Below the pieces are notes generated by a model. That model was not told where the DNA came from. It ran no database searches and worked only from the letters and a program-made list of their open reading frames with translations. The position numbers were made by a program, and so were the translations under genes. This document shows positions 11,501 through 22,310 of a DNA stretch of 64,000 bases, piece after piece. Source of the DNA: Phocoena phocoena (Eukaryota > Chordata > Mammalia > Artiodactyla > Phocoenidae); contig NC_089220.1 of the NCBI RefSeq assembly GCF_963924675.1, positions 48,122,639 to 48,186,638 of the forward strand, in the 5' to 3' direction. The stretch's first letter is position 1, and each line of letters opens with the position of its first letter.

Positions 11501-14500
11501 GATTAAATAAAATCAAAACCCCCAAGTTACTATGAGCAGATGAAAGAAGAGCATTTTCAGTTTCAGATATTCAGCTACAAGAGGAGGAAGAAAGCACACT
11601 ATAACTGACAGTAAAAAACAGCACAGAGAATAAAATATCAACACAAATGTTGTCTGCATGAAACACTCTTAATCTACTAAAACCAAATAAACCCAGACTT
11701 CATTCTAGGAAGTAAAAAACATTTAAGAAACCAAAAATGTTGATGATCATTTTTATGCATTTATAAACTTACCATCCAAATTGATCAATGGCTCTGCATT
11801 TTTAGCTGCATTGTCAGCATTTTTTGTATTATCAGGTACCAAGTCCTTGTATTTTTCAGCTGTAAAAATAAGCAAAAATACAATTTGCAGAGCTTCAACT
11901 TAAGGTAAAACAAACGTTGCTTATTTACTGAATTTAACTGAGCCAAACTGGTTATAAGCATAAGACAACCCAAGCATTCAAAAACAAAAATGCTATAATA
12001 AAAAATCTACTAGAAGACAATGTGACTAGCTTTTTAATTAAGCTGAAATGATTATCAGACACAAATATCTTTTCATTAACATTTCTTAAAGTAAAACATT
12101 TCAAACACTATCTAAATTTTAGAAGAGAAAATCTGCTTTTCAGCTTCCTGTCAAACTTGGTAGGGGTAGAAGAATGGGACAAGGGTAAGTATAGGTCACA
12201 TGAGGTTAAATACAAACACACTAAGAAGTTTCTTCGCAAATCTTGTGAATGCTGTATACAAAACCAAAAACCTTGCTTTCTAAAAAAAATCACTTCAGGG
12301 CTTCCCTGGTGGCACAGTGGTTGAGAGTCCGCCTGCCGATGCAGGGGACACGGGTTCGTGCCCTGGCCCGGGAGGATCCCACATGTCGTGGAGTGGCTAG
12401 GCCCGTGAGCCATGGCCACTGAGCCTGCGCATCCGGAGCCTGTGCTCCGCAATGGGAGAGGCCCGCGTACCACAAAAAGAAAAAAAAAAAAAAAAAATCA
12501 CTTCAAATACACCATCATATACAAACCTAAACTTATTTTATGGAGACTTAAAATGCAGAATTCCAAAAGGAGATTTTATTACTCTTACCCGAAAAATACT
12601 AAATAATATTTTAAAAGACTTTACAAATAAAAATATTTAATAGTAATTCACCAAACTTAAGGCCCAAAATGCCATCTTTGGCTATAGTACTTATATGATT
12701 TGCTAATGGAAAAAAAAAGGGAAAATAAAAGGATTAAAATTTAAATCAGGCAGGAGTTAGCTTAAAGGAGCTACTGGCCAAACCTGGAACAATGTAAACA
12801 TCAAAATACACGATGACAAAAAAGGATTAAGACCCACTGAGTAAAATAAGAATCCACATATCTACACTGATCTGAATAAACAAACATACATAAACTGGTG
12901 AGAAGGGAAAGCTCTTCCTTATAGTGGAAAGACAAAAAAATAAATGTAGAGGAATGATGGAATTAGAAAAACACCTTATAATCAACATAATAATTGACTC
13001 AGGCAAAAATCATCAAATGTATACTAAAGCTAAGGTTTGAAGAGGAGAAGCATATAGAAATCATCTAATATCTCTCCACAAGATGCGTAATTTTTACACT
13101 GAAGAAAGCTTAACCAAGTGATCAGAATAACATGACCAGTATTGAGGCATATCACCAACACATGCCTCCTGATATGATGCACTTAAAAGAACACAACATC
13201 ACTTCTGTGTTACTCTTAACAAAACTACAAACCCTGAATCTAATCATGAGGAAACATCAGACTCACTCAAACTGAAGGACATTCTACAAAATAAATGTCA
13301 GTGTCCTGAAGCACTGAGTAACTATTCCAGACCGTAGGAGACTAAAGAGACTCAGGAGAATGAATGTAACACATGATCCAGGACTGCTTTGGAGGTTTTT
13401 GTTTGCTTGTTTTTGCCATAAGGAACACTGAGACAAATGGTGAAATGTGAATCTCACGTACAGATAACAGTAAAGAATTAAAGTTAATTTCCTGATTTTG
13501 ATAAATGTACTGTAGCTATGTAAGACAATGACTTTTTTTAGGAAATGCACATAAGGGTAAAAGAGAAATCATTTACAACTTAGTGTCAAATGGTTTCAAA
13601 AAAATTAGGAGTATGTATATATATAGAGAGAGAAGGATAAGGCAAATGAAGTAAACTGTTAATATCTGCAGAATCTGAGTATGGAAAAATTCTTTTTACT
13701 ATTCTTGCAATCTTTCTGTAAATCTAAAATTATGTCAAAAGAGTTAAAAGAATTTAAATCAGATTTTAATCACCTTAATTGACAAGCTAGCAAAAGGCTT
13801 TAAAACACGTTAAGGCATAAACAATAAAAATTCACAATGGTTTTATCAAATAAGAATAAAAATTTTAAATAACTTAAAAGTCAAGAAGAATGCAACTTAT
13901 TAATGTAAAACCATAAAAGCACAGCAGTGCCTCCTACAGATAAGGGGCAGTGTCTCATGCAAACTCAGTTTTTTTAATACATTAAAGAAGACCATGCTAT
14001 CACTGAGAAATAACTGTACTTAACAGTAATACAGTCAACTACAAGGATACACAATCATATGGCATCTACTGTTCTTGGTACAACCTAGGTAACCTAAGTT
14101 GAAGTATTATAAAAATGGGACAAATGGACTAAATAAGGGTAAAATAGAAATAAATTGAGATGTGACTATAATTTTATGTGGGAATAGCTGAAAAACACTT
14201 GAAAAGCTGGAGAATACTTTGTTGCAAATTAACTAACAGAGTTCCCACCAACTCAGACCAGAACAGGCATATTTTGCTAAAGGCTCCATAGTAAAGAAAA
14301 AGTCTTTGAGCTTTCCTTAAGATTTCTGCCATAAGGCATCTGAAACTTAAGTTTGAAGAACCAGCAAAAAAACAGCTGGTTGATGCTCCACACCAGTATG
14401 TATAAACATTCATATATTGAATTTACCAAGCAATTATAGTTGATAAGCACATCTACTGTACACAGAAACTATGTCAGGTACTGTGGCAGAGAGAATCATG

Positions 14501-17500
14501 ACTGCTCCCTCCCCCGCAAAAAAAGGTCCATATTCCAATCCCTGGAACTTATGAATATGGTATCTTACATGGCAAAAGGGACTTTGTGGATGTGATTAAA
14601 TTAAGGACCTTGAAATTGGGGGTATAGGGGTTATCCTGGATTACCTAGGTGGGCCCAATGTAACCAAAGCATCCTTATAAGAGGGAGGCAGGAAGGTCAG
14701 AGTCAGAGAATATGTGACAATGAGAGCAGAATCACAGAGTTTAGTAGATGATATGCTGCTAGATTTGAAGATAAAGGGGCCAGAGTCACAGAATGCAGGC
14801 AGCATCTAGAAGATGGAAAAGACAAAGAAATGCATCTTCCCCTAGAGCCTCCAAAAGGAACCAACCCAGTCAACAAACTGACTTCAGTCCTAATACAGAT
14901 GTTGGACTTCTGACCTCCAAAACTGTAAGATAATAAACAGTCTTTTAAGTCACTGAGTTTGTGGTAATTTGTTACAGCAGCAACAGGAAACTAATAGAGG
15001 TACCATGTAGGAAACAAAGCTGAGTATCAGCTTACAATTTAGTGGCGCAAGTAACACATAAGCAAAATGGAAAGTGGCGAATGACTCAAAAAGCTATAGG
15101 GTTAAATGGGAAAGCAATGGTTTCTGAATACGTAAAAGGAACTATCGTTTGGAAACAAAGTGTAGCATTCTAAAACATTTATGTTTCAAAAAATTAGCTT
15201 GGTGGGCCATGTGGATGAGACTAGAGGGTGACATAGATGGGAGACTAGTGTGAAAGACATTCCAATAATCTCAGGAAAAAGTGGCAAGAGCTTGAATTAG
15301 GGCAACAGCAGTGAGGATGGAGAAGGAAAGATACGACAAGGGAAAAAAGGATGGAACAGAATGAGAGGAAAAGGGAGAGGCCAAAGACATTAAAAAGGCT
15401 TCAAACGTAAATCATTAAGAGGACTGGAACTGACAGTCCCATGAAAGAGAACAACATAAATGCAGGGGATGGAGGTAAAGTAAGATAATCAGATCTTACA
15501 TTCAGATGTTAGCAGGCCTTTCAAACTGAAATGGCCTGAGAGAAAACAGTTTATTGGAAAACTATTTTTACTATAGGTACTAACATTCAAAACATTCCAA
15601 TGATACAAGTATCTGTAATAAAATAACATTAAACAATAATAATAAATACATTTTGGCCTATACTGCAAATTTGCATTAGATGTATATTTCAGTCTCTTGT
15701 GAAATTACCTGCTGCAACCAACACTTGAAATCCTATCAATTCTGGGACAGCAGCAACAAGTGAACTTGAAAGGCTAAGGTACAGACTGAAAGATGGCAAA
15801 TTCACCAAAGTAATGTGACATTGTGAGAAAACAATTAGCCTTCTTCTTCAGAAAACATCACCTTCAAATTCTAAAAGAAAAATCTAAATACCAATGGAAA
15901 CCAGTGCTTTTAATATATTATGACAGTAAGGAGACTCTCTAATTTTAGAAGAGAAAATTCTTTCCTAGACAATTTGGGAGCTGGATACAGAAGAATAATT
16001 ACAAAAAGTAAAATTTTAAACAGATGCTGTAAAGTGAGATGAGGATGTACAAAACTTAAAATGAACCAAAGGTAAAACAATGTAAGACAAACTGGCAAGT
16101 TCCCTACATTTTTACACTCCTTTCCCACCTTTCCTCTCTCTCTTTAAAACAGACATTCCCCACAAAACATACCATTATCTCCATATTCAAGTCTAACAGC
16201 TAAACCAAGAAGCCAGTCGATTGCTTCTGGTCGATCTTGAATCTTGAAAGGACAGTTAACATCTCTGAGATACTGTGAGGGGAATAAAAAGTCTGGTTTC
16301 ATTATTACTATAAAGTCACAAAATAAAAAAATGGTAGAGTTGAAAGAGACCTTGGTTTGGATCTCTAAGAATTTCTTATAACATTTACATTACTAAAACT
16401 TTGATGCAATTATATAACCCAAAGGAAGGAAACACTTAAGTGTACTACTCAGGGAAAAAAAATGAAGTAGGCCCATCATGCTTTTTGAAATTTTTACTTT
16501 TGCAGATTCCAGATAGGGCACCACTGCCTAGATGTAGAATAACTTCATTTTGTAGATGAGAAAACCGAAGCCTAGAGGTCAACACTTGCTGACAGTTATA
16601 CGACTTAAATCGGGGAGCTGAATCTAAACTTTCTGATTCCAGGTCTCAATACACATAGAGCAGGTAAATAAAAAGGACTTTAATTAAAAAGGAGGATACA
16701 CCAAAAACCCCAAACAAAACAAAACCAATTATTATCTAAACCTTAGCTTTCATATCGTGGAAATGCTTCTGAATAGAGTAAGCCATGTGACATACAAGCG
16801 TTTTGAATAAATGTCAGAAGCTGCATATTCAAATGAGTATGTCCTTAAAATAAGTCTCTTAGGAACTTAAAATCTAATTCCACCGACAATGACATTACTC
16901 AAAACTTCTGGAACTCCTTTTTGGAAATTCTTTGGGGGATAATTAATGAATCAGCACTTTTTAGCCGTCACTTATTATCTAATCAAAAATTTTATTCCCC
17001 TGCTTTAAAAAAAAGCACCTCATTCACAAGATTTAGTCATGAGGCAAAAAGCAAATCCATGTTAAAAGTATAAAAAAACTGTCAATATTAAGGATATTCA
17101 AAAGATGTCTCCTGATCTAAAAGTATTTCCAAAAAAAGTTCCAAATATGCTTTAGGCAATGACATCATCATTCCAAAGAAACCACCTTGAAAGATAATAT
17201 CTGTGTAAGTTCCAATATATTTATCTTTAGGTTATACTACTTTACTGTCATTTCTGGGTGTTTTTCATCAGAAAGTTTTTTATATTCTTCAATACCCTTC
17301 CACATGTGGAACTCTGTATTGTCTTGTACACGTGAGTGGGCCACCACAGATGTAATATAAGAAATATAAAATCCTCACAATATATTTCAAAGTCTTAAGA
17401 AGGCTATCAAAATTTTCAAAAATACTCTTGAAGGGCAAAGGAAAATAATCCAGTAGTAGCAATAATAGTAGTAGAGGCAGGGAAATTAATAAACATATAG

Positions 17501-20500
17501 CACTTGCTATGGGCCAGGCACCTCTGTGAAAAGGTACATAGGTATATTTCAATAACAATACATACCACTCCTATGAGATAGATAGCACTGTTATTCCCAT
17601 TTATTGATAACAATATTGAGCCACAGAATGGTTAATAAACTTGCCCATTGTCAGAGGCAGTATGTAACTTACACAATCCTCTAATTCATAAAACTAGAAA
17701 CTTAGGTACCTAAACACCAGTAAATGAAAATTTAGTCACTTTTCATATTCTTTTATTTAACATTTTTATTGGAGTGTAACTGCTTTACAATGGTGTGTTA
17801 GTTTCTGCTGTACAACAAAGTGAATCAGCTATACGTATACATATATCCCCATATCCCCTCCCTCTTGCATCTCCCTCCCACCCTCCTTATCCCACCCCTC
17901 TAGGTGGTCACAAAGCACTGAGCTGATCTCCCTGTGCTATGCAGCTGCTTCCCACTAGCTATCTATTTTACATCTGGTAGTGTATATATGTCAATGCTAC
18001 TTTCTCACTTCGTCCCAGCTTACCCTTCCCCCTCCCCGTGTCCTCAAGTCCATTCTCTACGTCTGCGTCTTTATTCCTGTCCTGCCCCTAGGTTCATCAG
18101 AACTTTTTTTTTTTTTTTTTTAGATTCCATATATATGTGTTAGCATATGGTATTTGTTTTTCCCTTTCTGACCTACTTCACTCTGTATGATAGTCTCTAG
18201 GTCCATCCACCTCACTACAAATAACTCAATTAAAAATATGGAACACTTCACGAATTTGCATGTCATCCTTGCGCAGTGGCCATGCTAATCCTCTCTATAT
18301 CGTTGTTCCAATTTTAGTATATGTGCTGCTGAAGTGACCATTACTTTTCATATTCTTAAAGAGATCTCGTCAAAGTAATAGAGCTAATAAAAACGTTTAA
18401 TGTAAATAATGATACTGTAAAATGTAATTTTTATTCTAATTTGAAAACAACTCTGTTTTCTGCAAAAACATTACTAAAATTAAACTAGGTCAACAGGAAA
18501 GTTATTCCAGCCACAAAAATAAGATAACACACGCAGATCTTTTTAGGATTATTTCTATTGTACATAACAAGGGACAACTGTGTATGTTAAAAATAAGCAA
18601 AATCAAGACATAATCTTAGTTTTCAAGCGTGTCAATAATGTCTTATTTTAATATAATACTCTAACTGTATCTCTGCTCTATTTTTAACGTAATGTAAAAA
18701 TTCTAATTTTTGCCATTTTTACTATTTAGAGAATACGTGTCACTGTTTATTTAAGAAGTCTCAGTGTTTCTGGACAAAACTATTTCTTCCCTTTTTTTTG
18801 AGTGTCTACTTGTGCCATTACCTTTATTAGTTAACAGTCTATAAAGTTAGTTTTCAATGGGCAGCGGGCTAGTCAGGTATAGGGCCCTAAAGGATGTGAA
18901 TACAGAGTAAGTTTTGCTATAGAGAAAATGGAGAAATGAATATTCATATATCATTCATTTACATACATACACATATATGTATACAAATAAACACACACAA
19001 ATATATAAATTCATGAAACAAACAGGTCTCTCTATTGTATGTCAGGCACACATCTAAGTACTGGGGATAAGCACCTCCTCTCCAGCTACATAAGCTTAAA
19101 GCTGACAGTTTCGAGTAACCAGGAATTGGTTGGGAAAGGTGAGGAGTGGGAAGACTAGTCCAGTCATATCATCTAAAACTGTGACAGCTCCCCAGCTGGG
19201 TCAAGTTCAAACTCTTTATGGCACATGAGCTTTCCTCTATCCTCAGCCTACTCTATCTATACTCCCCTCCACCCTCATGCCTAATGATTCACCATACTAT
19301 TTCTATCTAATACTGAATGCTTGGTAGGAAGAGATAATATAATCTGCTTTAAAAACAAAAAAACATGGTAAGAAAAAAGTAAAATCCCTGAAGTCTAGCT
19401 TTTCTAACACTGATCATTATTAGTGTCATTTATTTTAAAAGAACACGTAATTTTATGCTTGCCTGTCTTCATATAATTTTTAGACAAGTTCTCTGTACGT
19501 TTTATTTTACTTTCTAACTCATTACCTTTTCAAAGAACTTGGGCCAGTCACTGCTGTGGATGTTTCTTAAATTACCTCTGTCTTCAATCTTGTAGTGTCT
19601 GATTTTCTGGTCTTCGAGCCAAACAATAAAGTTTCTAAATTCTGTTTCATCTGCAATAAAAACACCATATAAATCACGAGAAGCACTAGGTAACAGGTAA
19701 AACACTTCCTTCACAAACAGTCTTGTGGAACTTTTTTTTTTAACTCCAAAATTAGAAGTTACTTGAGCTGCTTGAAGTAGGAGTTGAAAGTGCAGACTTT
19801 GGATTGACTTATGTTCATATCCTGGCCTGAATTCAAGTTGACTCCAGACATTTAGTGGTTGTGTGAAATTGGGCTAATTACCTAAATTTTCCAGGCCTCA
19901 GATTCTTGAGTTACAAAATGGGGAGTAATAGTAAGACTTACCTCATAGGGTTGTTATGAAGATTAAATAAAATATTTAAGGATCAAAACAGTGTCTAGCA
20001 CACAGTTTTGCTATTTAAGTGTCAGTTATTATTCCAGTTCCTATGGGGAAGAGGAGGAAGGACTGGGCCAGATTAAATTTACAGCAATCATAATGTACAA
20101 GAAATTAAATGGCAAACAGAAAGAAGATACTGACTACCATTGTCTTTTACTGTTACGGCACATTAAACGCATTCATGAAAAAGTACAGATGTTGTTTCAT
20201 TTAATCCTCCCACACCATTTCCAGGTAGGTAATATCCCGATTTTACCAGTGAAAAAACCTGAGGCTCAAAGATTCAAATTCAGATCTAAGCTCTACTACC
20301 ACTGAACCTTTTTTCTTACATAAAAGGCAAAGCAGAAAAACAAGTTTCTATAAATTAACATGCTTCTACAGATCAACAAAACACTGCTATCCTGCTTGGA
20401 AATTATTTTCAATTACAAAATTCAAGCTTGAATTCAAATTCAGGCCTCCCTTATGAAGTCTTGAGACTTATACAATGGTCTGAACATCCCAGGTTGTGCT

Positions 20501-21320
20501 TGATCACTTTCAAACTTATTAGTCTACCACAGGCCAAGAACTCTGGAAGAAAATGAATAGTGGGTAGTAGGTGAGTAGCAGTGGGTAGCAATGTTAATAC
20601 TTTTTACGATTTTAATGCGGTGAATTCCCAAATACCTTTGTATTTACAATTCAACCGCCCCGCTCGTCTGCTATTAACTTTTTTTGCACGACTCACACAC
20701 TGTCATTAGCTCGTTCCTATACGCGCTTGCCCCGACACTGTCAGTCCTGGACTTCGTTCTATCTCGAGCTCAAACTGCCGGATGGGCTCCCACTGCCCCC
20801 ACCTCACCCCTTAGTTCCCAAGGGGCAATGAACGAGTCTTCAAGTTACTCAGCATCTTCCTCGGATTCCAGCACTGTGCTGGCCCCCAGCAGGTGCTCAA
20901 GGTATCGCCCAATCACCCGGAAACCACGGGGCTGAAGGGCTACGTCAAAAAGCGAAGACTTTCCCTCTAGAGCGCTGAGGGTGCGGGCGAGAGGGGGGTG
21001 GGCGTGGGGTCTGGAGTTCAGCAAGTGCAGAAAGTGCTGATGCCGAGGCAAGAGCGGGTGGCGGGGCTCTGAAGCCGGGGAAGAAAGGCGGAAAGCAGAG
21101 GTGCTTGGCTGCCGGGAGGAGAGGAGTCCAGGGGAGACAAGGCCGCGGACGGTCCGGGTGGGGAGCCCAGGTGTCGGCGCTGAGAGAACGGCGGCCCGGC
21201 GGCGGGGAAGTCGGGGGGGGAATCACTGACGCGCGGCGGGCCCGGGACCGCCTCCTCACCTTTGCAGTTGAAGCCGGCAGGGTTGTGGTAGTCGAGGGCC
21301 GTCAGTTTGCGTCGGAACAT
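5394..21320 (-). CDS. RTRAF: RNA transcription, translation and transport factor, complete gene
   Basis: RTRAF (CGI-99, hCLE, C14orf166) is a small nuclear-cytoplasmic protein found with RTCB, DDX1, FAM98B and Ashwin in the tRNA-ligase complex. It also associates with RNA polymerase II and RNA transport granules. Eight coding exons on the minus strand (21320-21260, 19650-19526, 16272-16173, 11859-11773, 10872-10784, 8578-8510, 5709-5661, 5548-5394) sum to 735 nt: 244 codons plus stop, the length I recall for human. All introns are GT/AG and phases match throughout. The protein begins MFRRKLTALDYHNPAGFNCK and ends DHRLGKVGR. The C-terminal helical part (LRLLHIEELRELQTKINEAI) is the predicted coiled coil. 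The start lies in a CpG island. The gene is tail-to-tail with NID2. No disablement is seen, and I am sure of the identity. Confidence 0.97.
5661..5709 (-). CDS. RTRAF: RTRAF coding exon 7
   Basis: The acceptor is TTCCTAAAG|GGCTTG and the donor ACAGGAG|GTAAGT. It encodes GLPVALDKHILGFDTG. It is a 49-nt exon followed by the shortest intron of the gene (112 nt, 5549-5660). Confidence 0.95.
6082..6287 (-). mobile_element. CHR-type SINE in RTRAF intron 6
   Basis: Antisense copy: poly-T, gcggtacgtgggcctctcac, tRNA-related promoter region, ending ccaccaaggaagccc. A short direct repeat (aggact) may be the target duplication. The reading frames across it are SINE artefacts. Confidence 0.9.
7008..7212 (-). 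mobile_element. CHR-type SINE in RTRAF intron 6, 15-bp TSD
   Basis: Antisense young copy. The target duplication agcatagtatctttt is perfect at 6993-7007 and 7213-7227. Frames of up to 154 codons crossing it are not genes. Confidence 0.95.
8113..8323 (+). mobile_element. CHR-type SINE in RTRAF intron 6
   Basis: Sense copy starting gggcttcccgggtggcgcag and ending in a 20-nt poly-A. The duplication gactggata is at 8104-8112 and 8324-8332. Confidence 0.95.
8510..8578 (-). CDS. RTRAF: RTRAF coding exon 6
   Basis: The acceptor is GATTTCTTAG|GCAATT and the donor AAAGAG|GTATGC. It encodes AIRILVQERLTQDAVAKANQ and TKE: 69 nt, exactly 23 codons, phase 0 on both sides. Skipping it would therefore keep the frame. 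Confidence 0.96.
8984..9021. repeat. Alternating purine-pyrimidine tract (Z-DNA prone)
   Basis: 38 bp alternate strictly between purine and pyrimidine, mixing GTGC, CACGTG and GCGCGC steps, followed by an imperfect (CA)n to about 9046. It lies in RTRAF intron 5. Mixed CG/TG alternation of this length is favourable for Z-DNA under negative supercoiling. Confidence 0.7.
10292..10395 (+). mobile_element. Older tRNA-derived SINE, short form
   Basis: Sense copy: gacgtccttgacggtccagt, then gtgggttcgatccctggtca (B-box-like) and gatcccagatgccatgcggc, ending in an A-rich tail. It belongs to the cetartiodactyl tRNA-SINE group and diverges from the young CHR copies. Confidence 0.75.
10430..10615 (+). 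repeat. MIR SINE relic in RTRAF intron 5
   Basis: Diverged sense MIR: gtcctagtttcttcatatac, ctctaggattgctgggagga, and a ggcacacagtaaacactctt end. Confidence 0.6.
10784..10872 (-). CDS. RTRAF: RTRAF coding exon 5
   Basis: The acceptor is TTTTATAG|TAAAT and the donor CTTAAG|GTCAGC. An in-exon GTAATG (codons Val-Met) could mimic a donor, but using it would drop V-M-L-K. It encodes NNPDFKAGVMALANLLQIQR and HDDYLVMLK. Confidence 0.95.
11773..11859 (-). CDS. RTRAF: RTRAF coding exon 4
   Basis: The acceptor is TTTTTACAG|CTGAAA and the donor TTGGATG|GTAAGT. It encodes EKYKDLVPDNTKNADNAAKN and AEPLINLD, the polar linker after the N-terminal domain. Several linker positions appear to differ from human, as expected for a loose linker. 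Confidence 0.95.
12298..12496 (+). mobile_element. CHR-type SINE in RTRAF intron 3
   Basis: Sense copy from gggcttccctggtggcacag to an A-rich tail interrupted by one G. The duplication atcacttca, with adjacent A run, flanks it (to 12297 and 12497-12505). Confidence 0.93.
14482..14998 (+). mobile_element. ERVL-MaLR (MLT1-like) solo LTR in RTRAF intron 3
   Basis: Sense LTR relic. It has the family landmarks attccaatccctggaactta, catccttataagaggga, and the tail cactgagtttgtggtaattt followed by caacaggaaactaata. The 5-bp duplication ggtac is at 14477-14481 and 14999-15003, as expected for ERVL-type integration. No internal coding region remains. Confidence 0.85.
16173..16272 (-). CDS. RTRAF: RTRAF coding exon 3
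   Basis: The acceptor is CCCTCACAG|TATCTC and the donor GATAATG|GTATGT. It encodes YLRDVNCPFKIQDRPEAIDW, then LLGLAVRLEYGDN. The Pro in DRPEAIDW differs from the Gln I recall in human (DRQEAIDW). Confidence 0.95.
16530..16650 (-). repeat. MIR SINE relic in RTRAF intron 2
   Basis: Antisense MIR core: cattttgtagatgagaaaac, cgaagcctagaggtc, then a diverged end. Confidence 0.6.
17500..17690 (-). repeat. MIR SINE relic in RTRAF intron 2
   Basis: Antisense MIR: gcacttgctatgggccaggc, cctatgagatagatagcac, gttaataaacttgcccattg. It abuts the U6-L1 chimera target site. Confidence 0.65.
17753..18342 (-). mobile_element. U6-L1 chimeric retropseudogene with perfect 15-bp TSD
   Basis: Read on the minus strand, a near full-length U6 snRNA copy (18340-18232) is joined directly to a 5'-truncated cetartiodactyl L1 3' end (18231-17753) that finishes at an AATAAA and A-rich tail. 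The whole unit is flanked by acttttcatattctt at 17738-17752 and 18343-18357, identical in both copies. The target on the insertion strand reads CTCTTT/AAGAAT, close to the L1 endonuclease preference. Template switching from L1 RNA to U6 RNA during reverse transcription is the known route to such chimeras. It sits antisense in the window, in the same direction as RTRAF, in intron 2. Confidence 0.92.
18232..18340 (-). pseudogene. U6 snRNA pseudogene (5' part of the chimera)
   Basis: The minus strand keeps U6 landmarks: cttcagcagcacatatacta, then aaattggaac, the attagcatggcc segment, cgcaaggatgac, and ttccatattttt at the end. It has point changes and a 3-nt insertion near the AACGATA region. The first few bases of U6 are lost. 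No proximal-sequence element or TATA is expected for a retrocopy, so it is not likely transcribed from its own promoter. Confidence 0.93.
19526..19650 (-). CDS. RTRAF: RTRAF coding exon 2
   Basis: The acceptor is TTTATTGCAG|ATGAAAC and the donor GAAAAG|GTAATG. It encodes ETEFRNFIVWLEDQKIRHYK and IEDRGNLRNIHSSDWPKFFE, residues 21-62, within the conserved N-terminal domain. Confidence 0.96.
19785..20035 (+). repeat. MIR SINE relic in RTRAF intron 1
   Basis: Sense MIR, fairly complete: gcagactttggattgactta, ctcagattcttgagttac, cctcatagggttgttatgaa, cagtgtctagcacacag. Confidence 0.75.
20185..20310 (-). repeat. MIR SINE relic in RTRAF intron 1
   Basis: Antisense MIR: catttaatcctcccaca, aggtaggtaatatcccgatt, ttaccagtgaaaaaacctga, then gctctactaccactgaacc. 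Confidence 0.65.
21260..21320 (-). CDS. RTRAF: RTRAF coding exon 1
   Basis: ATG is at 21320-21318. It encodes the first 20 residues, MFRRKLTALDYHNPAGFNCK, plus one base of Asp. The donor is GCAAAG|GTGAGG. Confidence 0.95.
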
Positions 21321-21456
21321 GGTGCCCGCTGCTCGCTCCGGTCCCCCGGGCTGCGGCCGGGAGAGGAGAGGCGAGGAGGAGCGGGCGGCACAGACACCGG
21401 CGACGCGGCGAGAGGGCGGGCGGGCGCCGGGCGCTCCGAAATGACGGCGGCCTTAG

Positions 21457-21502
21457 CCAATCGTAGCTTAGGGACGGCCGCCGCTGGCCAATGCCCACCA
21501 AT
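21457..21502. promoter_or_regulatory. Triple CCAAT-box array (candidate NF-Y sites)
   Basis: CCAAT pentamers start at 21457 (agCCAATcg), 21488 (ggCCAATgc) and 21498 (caCCAATag), in the same orientation with spacings of 31 and 10 bp. NF-Y binds CCAAT, and multiple boxes about 30 bp apart are common in constitutive promoters. They lie 137-184 bp upstream of the RTRAF ATG. Confidence 0.6.
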
Positions 21503-22194
21503 AGCGGCTCCGGCTGCGAAGGCGGGGCCACGTCGGGGCACGTCGACGCTCAAATAAACTTTATTGTCAGCCTCCTAGTTGTACAATAGGCAGAAAGCAA
21601 CTGAGAAGCCAGTTACCTCTTGCTTTCCTCGCCGTCTTGATCATACAAACTGTTTACTATTTTCAGTGTATTCATTCATTCATTTAATTATTATATGCCT
21701 CCTACATAATAGGTGTTCTTCTAACACTGCTAATGCAAAGACTTTAGCAAGGTACCTTTACGACTCGTTGGGAGTGACCCACAGGTAAACATACAACCGT
21801 AATACTCTGTGATAGTTCCAGACATCACCAGCAGCCAGAATCTTGAAGCCAGAAACCTGGACTTATCCTTTACTCCCTCTTACTGAAGTTACAACATCCA
21901 CTAGTTCATTGATTTCTGCTGTTCTCTCTCATGTCTCTCTCAAATCCCTCATCTTCTCCCAACCCCACTGATGCTGCCTCAAATCAGGCCCTCATCATTT
22001 TTGCTTACTCTAATTGTCTGATTTCTTAGGTCCAGTCTTGCCTTCTCCAATCCATTCCCCCACACAGCAATGATACTGATTTTCTAAAACAAAAACCTGT
22101 CCATAACAGTTTAATGCTTAGAATCTTTTAGTGGGTCCTCGTTGCCTTCTAGTAATAATCAAAACTTTTATTTAACACCCTTTCGGATCCAGTC

Positions 22195-22310
22195 CCATCT
22201 GCTTTCAGACACTGGAGAGACAACAGTGAGCAAGACAGACCAAGCTTCTACTTTCATGAAGTTTAAAAGGCCCTTGAGGGAAAACAAGCAATAAACAGAC
22301 ACACAGACAC
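22195..22310 (-). repeat. L2 LINE 3'-end relic
   Basis: Antisense L2 tail signature: cactggagagacaacagtga, ctactttcatgaagttt, caagcaataaacagac. Confidence 0.5.

Larger units (their letters stand above)
20940..21545 (-). promoter_or_regulatory. RTRAF: RTRAF CpG-island promoter
   Basis: A GC-rich, CpG-dense block covers RTRAF exon 1 and its upstream flank, unlike the AT-rich surroundings. There is no TATA box at a fitting distance, so this is a housekeeping-type promoter. Three CCAAT boxes (21457-21461, 21488-21492, 21498-21502) stand upstream of the ATG on the reverse strand. Open frames on both strands here (for example 21105-21557 plus) are by-products of few stops in GC-rich DNA. Confidence 0.85.

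Noticed and set aside
17934..18143. Plus-strand frame in the U6-L1 region
   Set aside because: It is antisense L1 3'UTR, which has no protein function.
18232..18340. A functional U6 gene
   Set aside because: It is fused to L1, bounded by a target duplication, has lost its first bases and carries an internal insertion; its flanks lack the upstream promoter elements of true U6 genes.
21105..21557. 150-codon plus-strand frame over the RTRAF promoter
   Set aside because: It is arginine/glycine-rich translation of a CpG island antisense to RTRAF exon 1, with no recognisable protein; GC-rich DNA has few stops.
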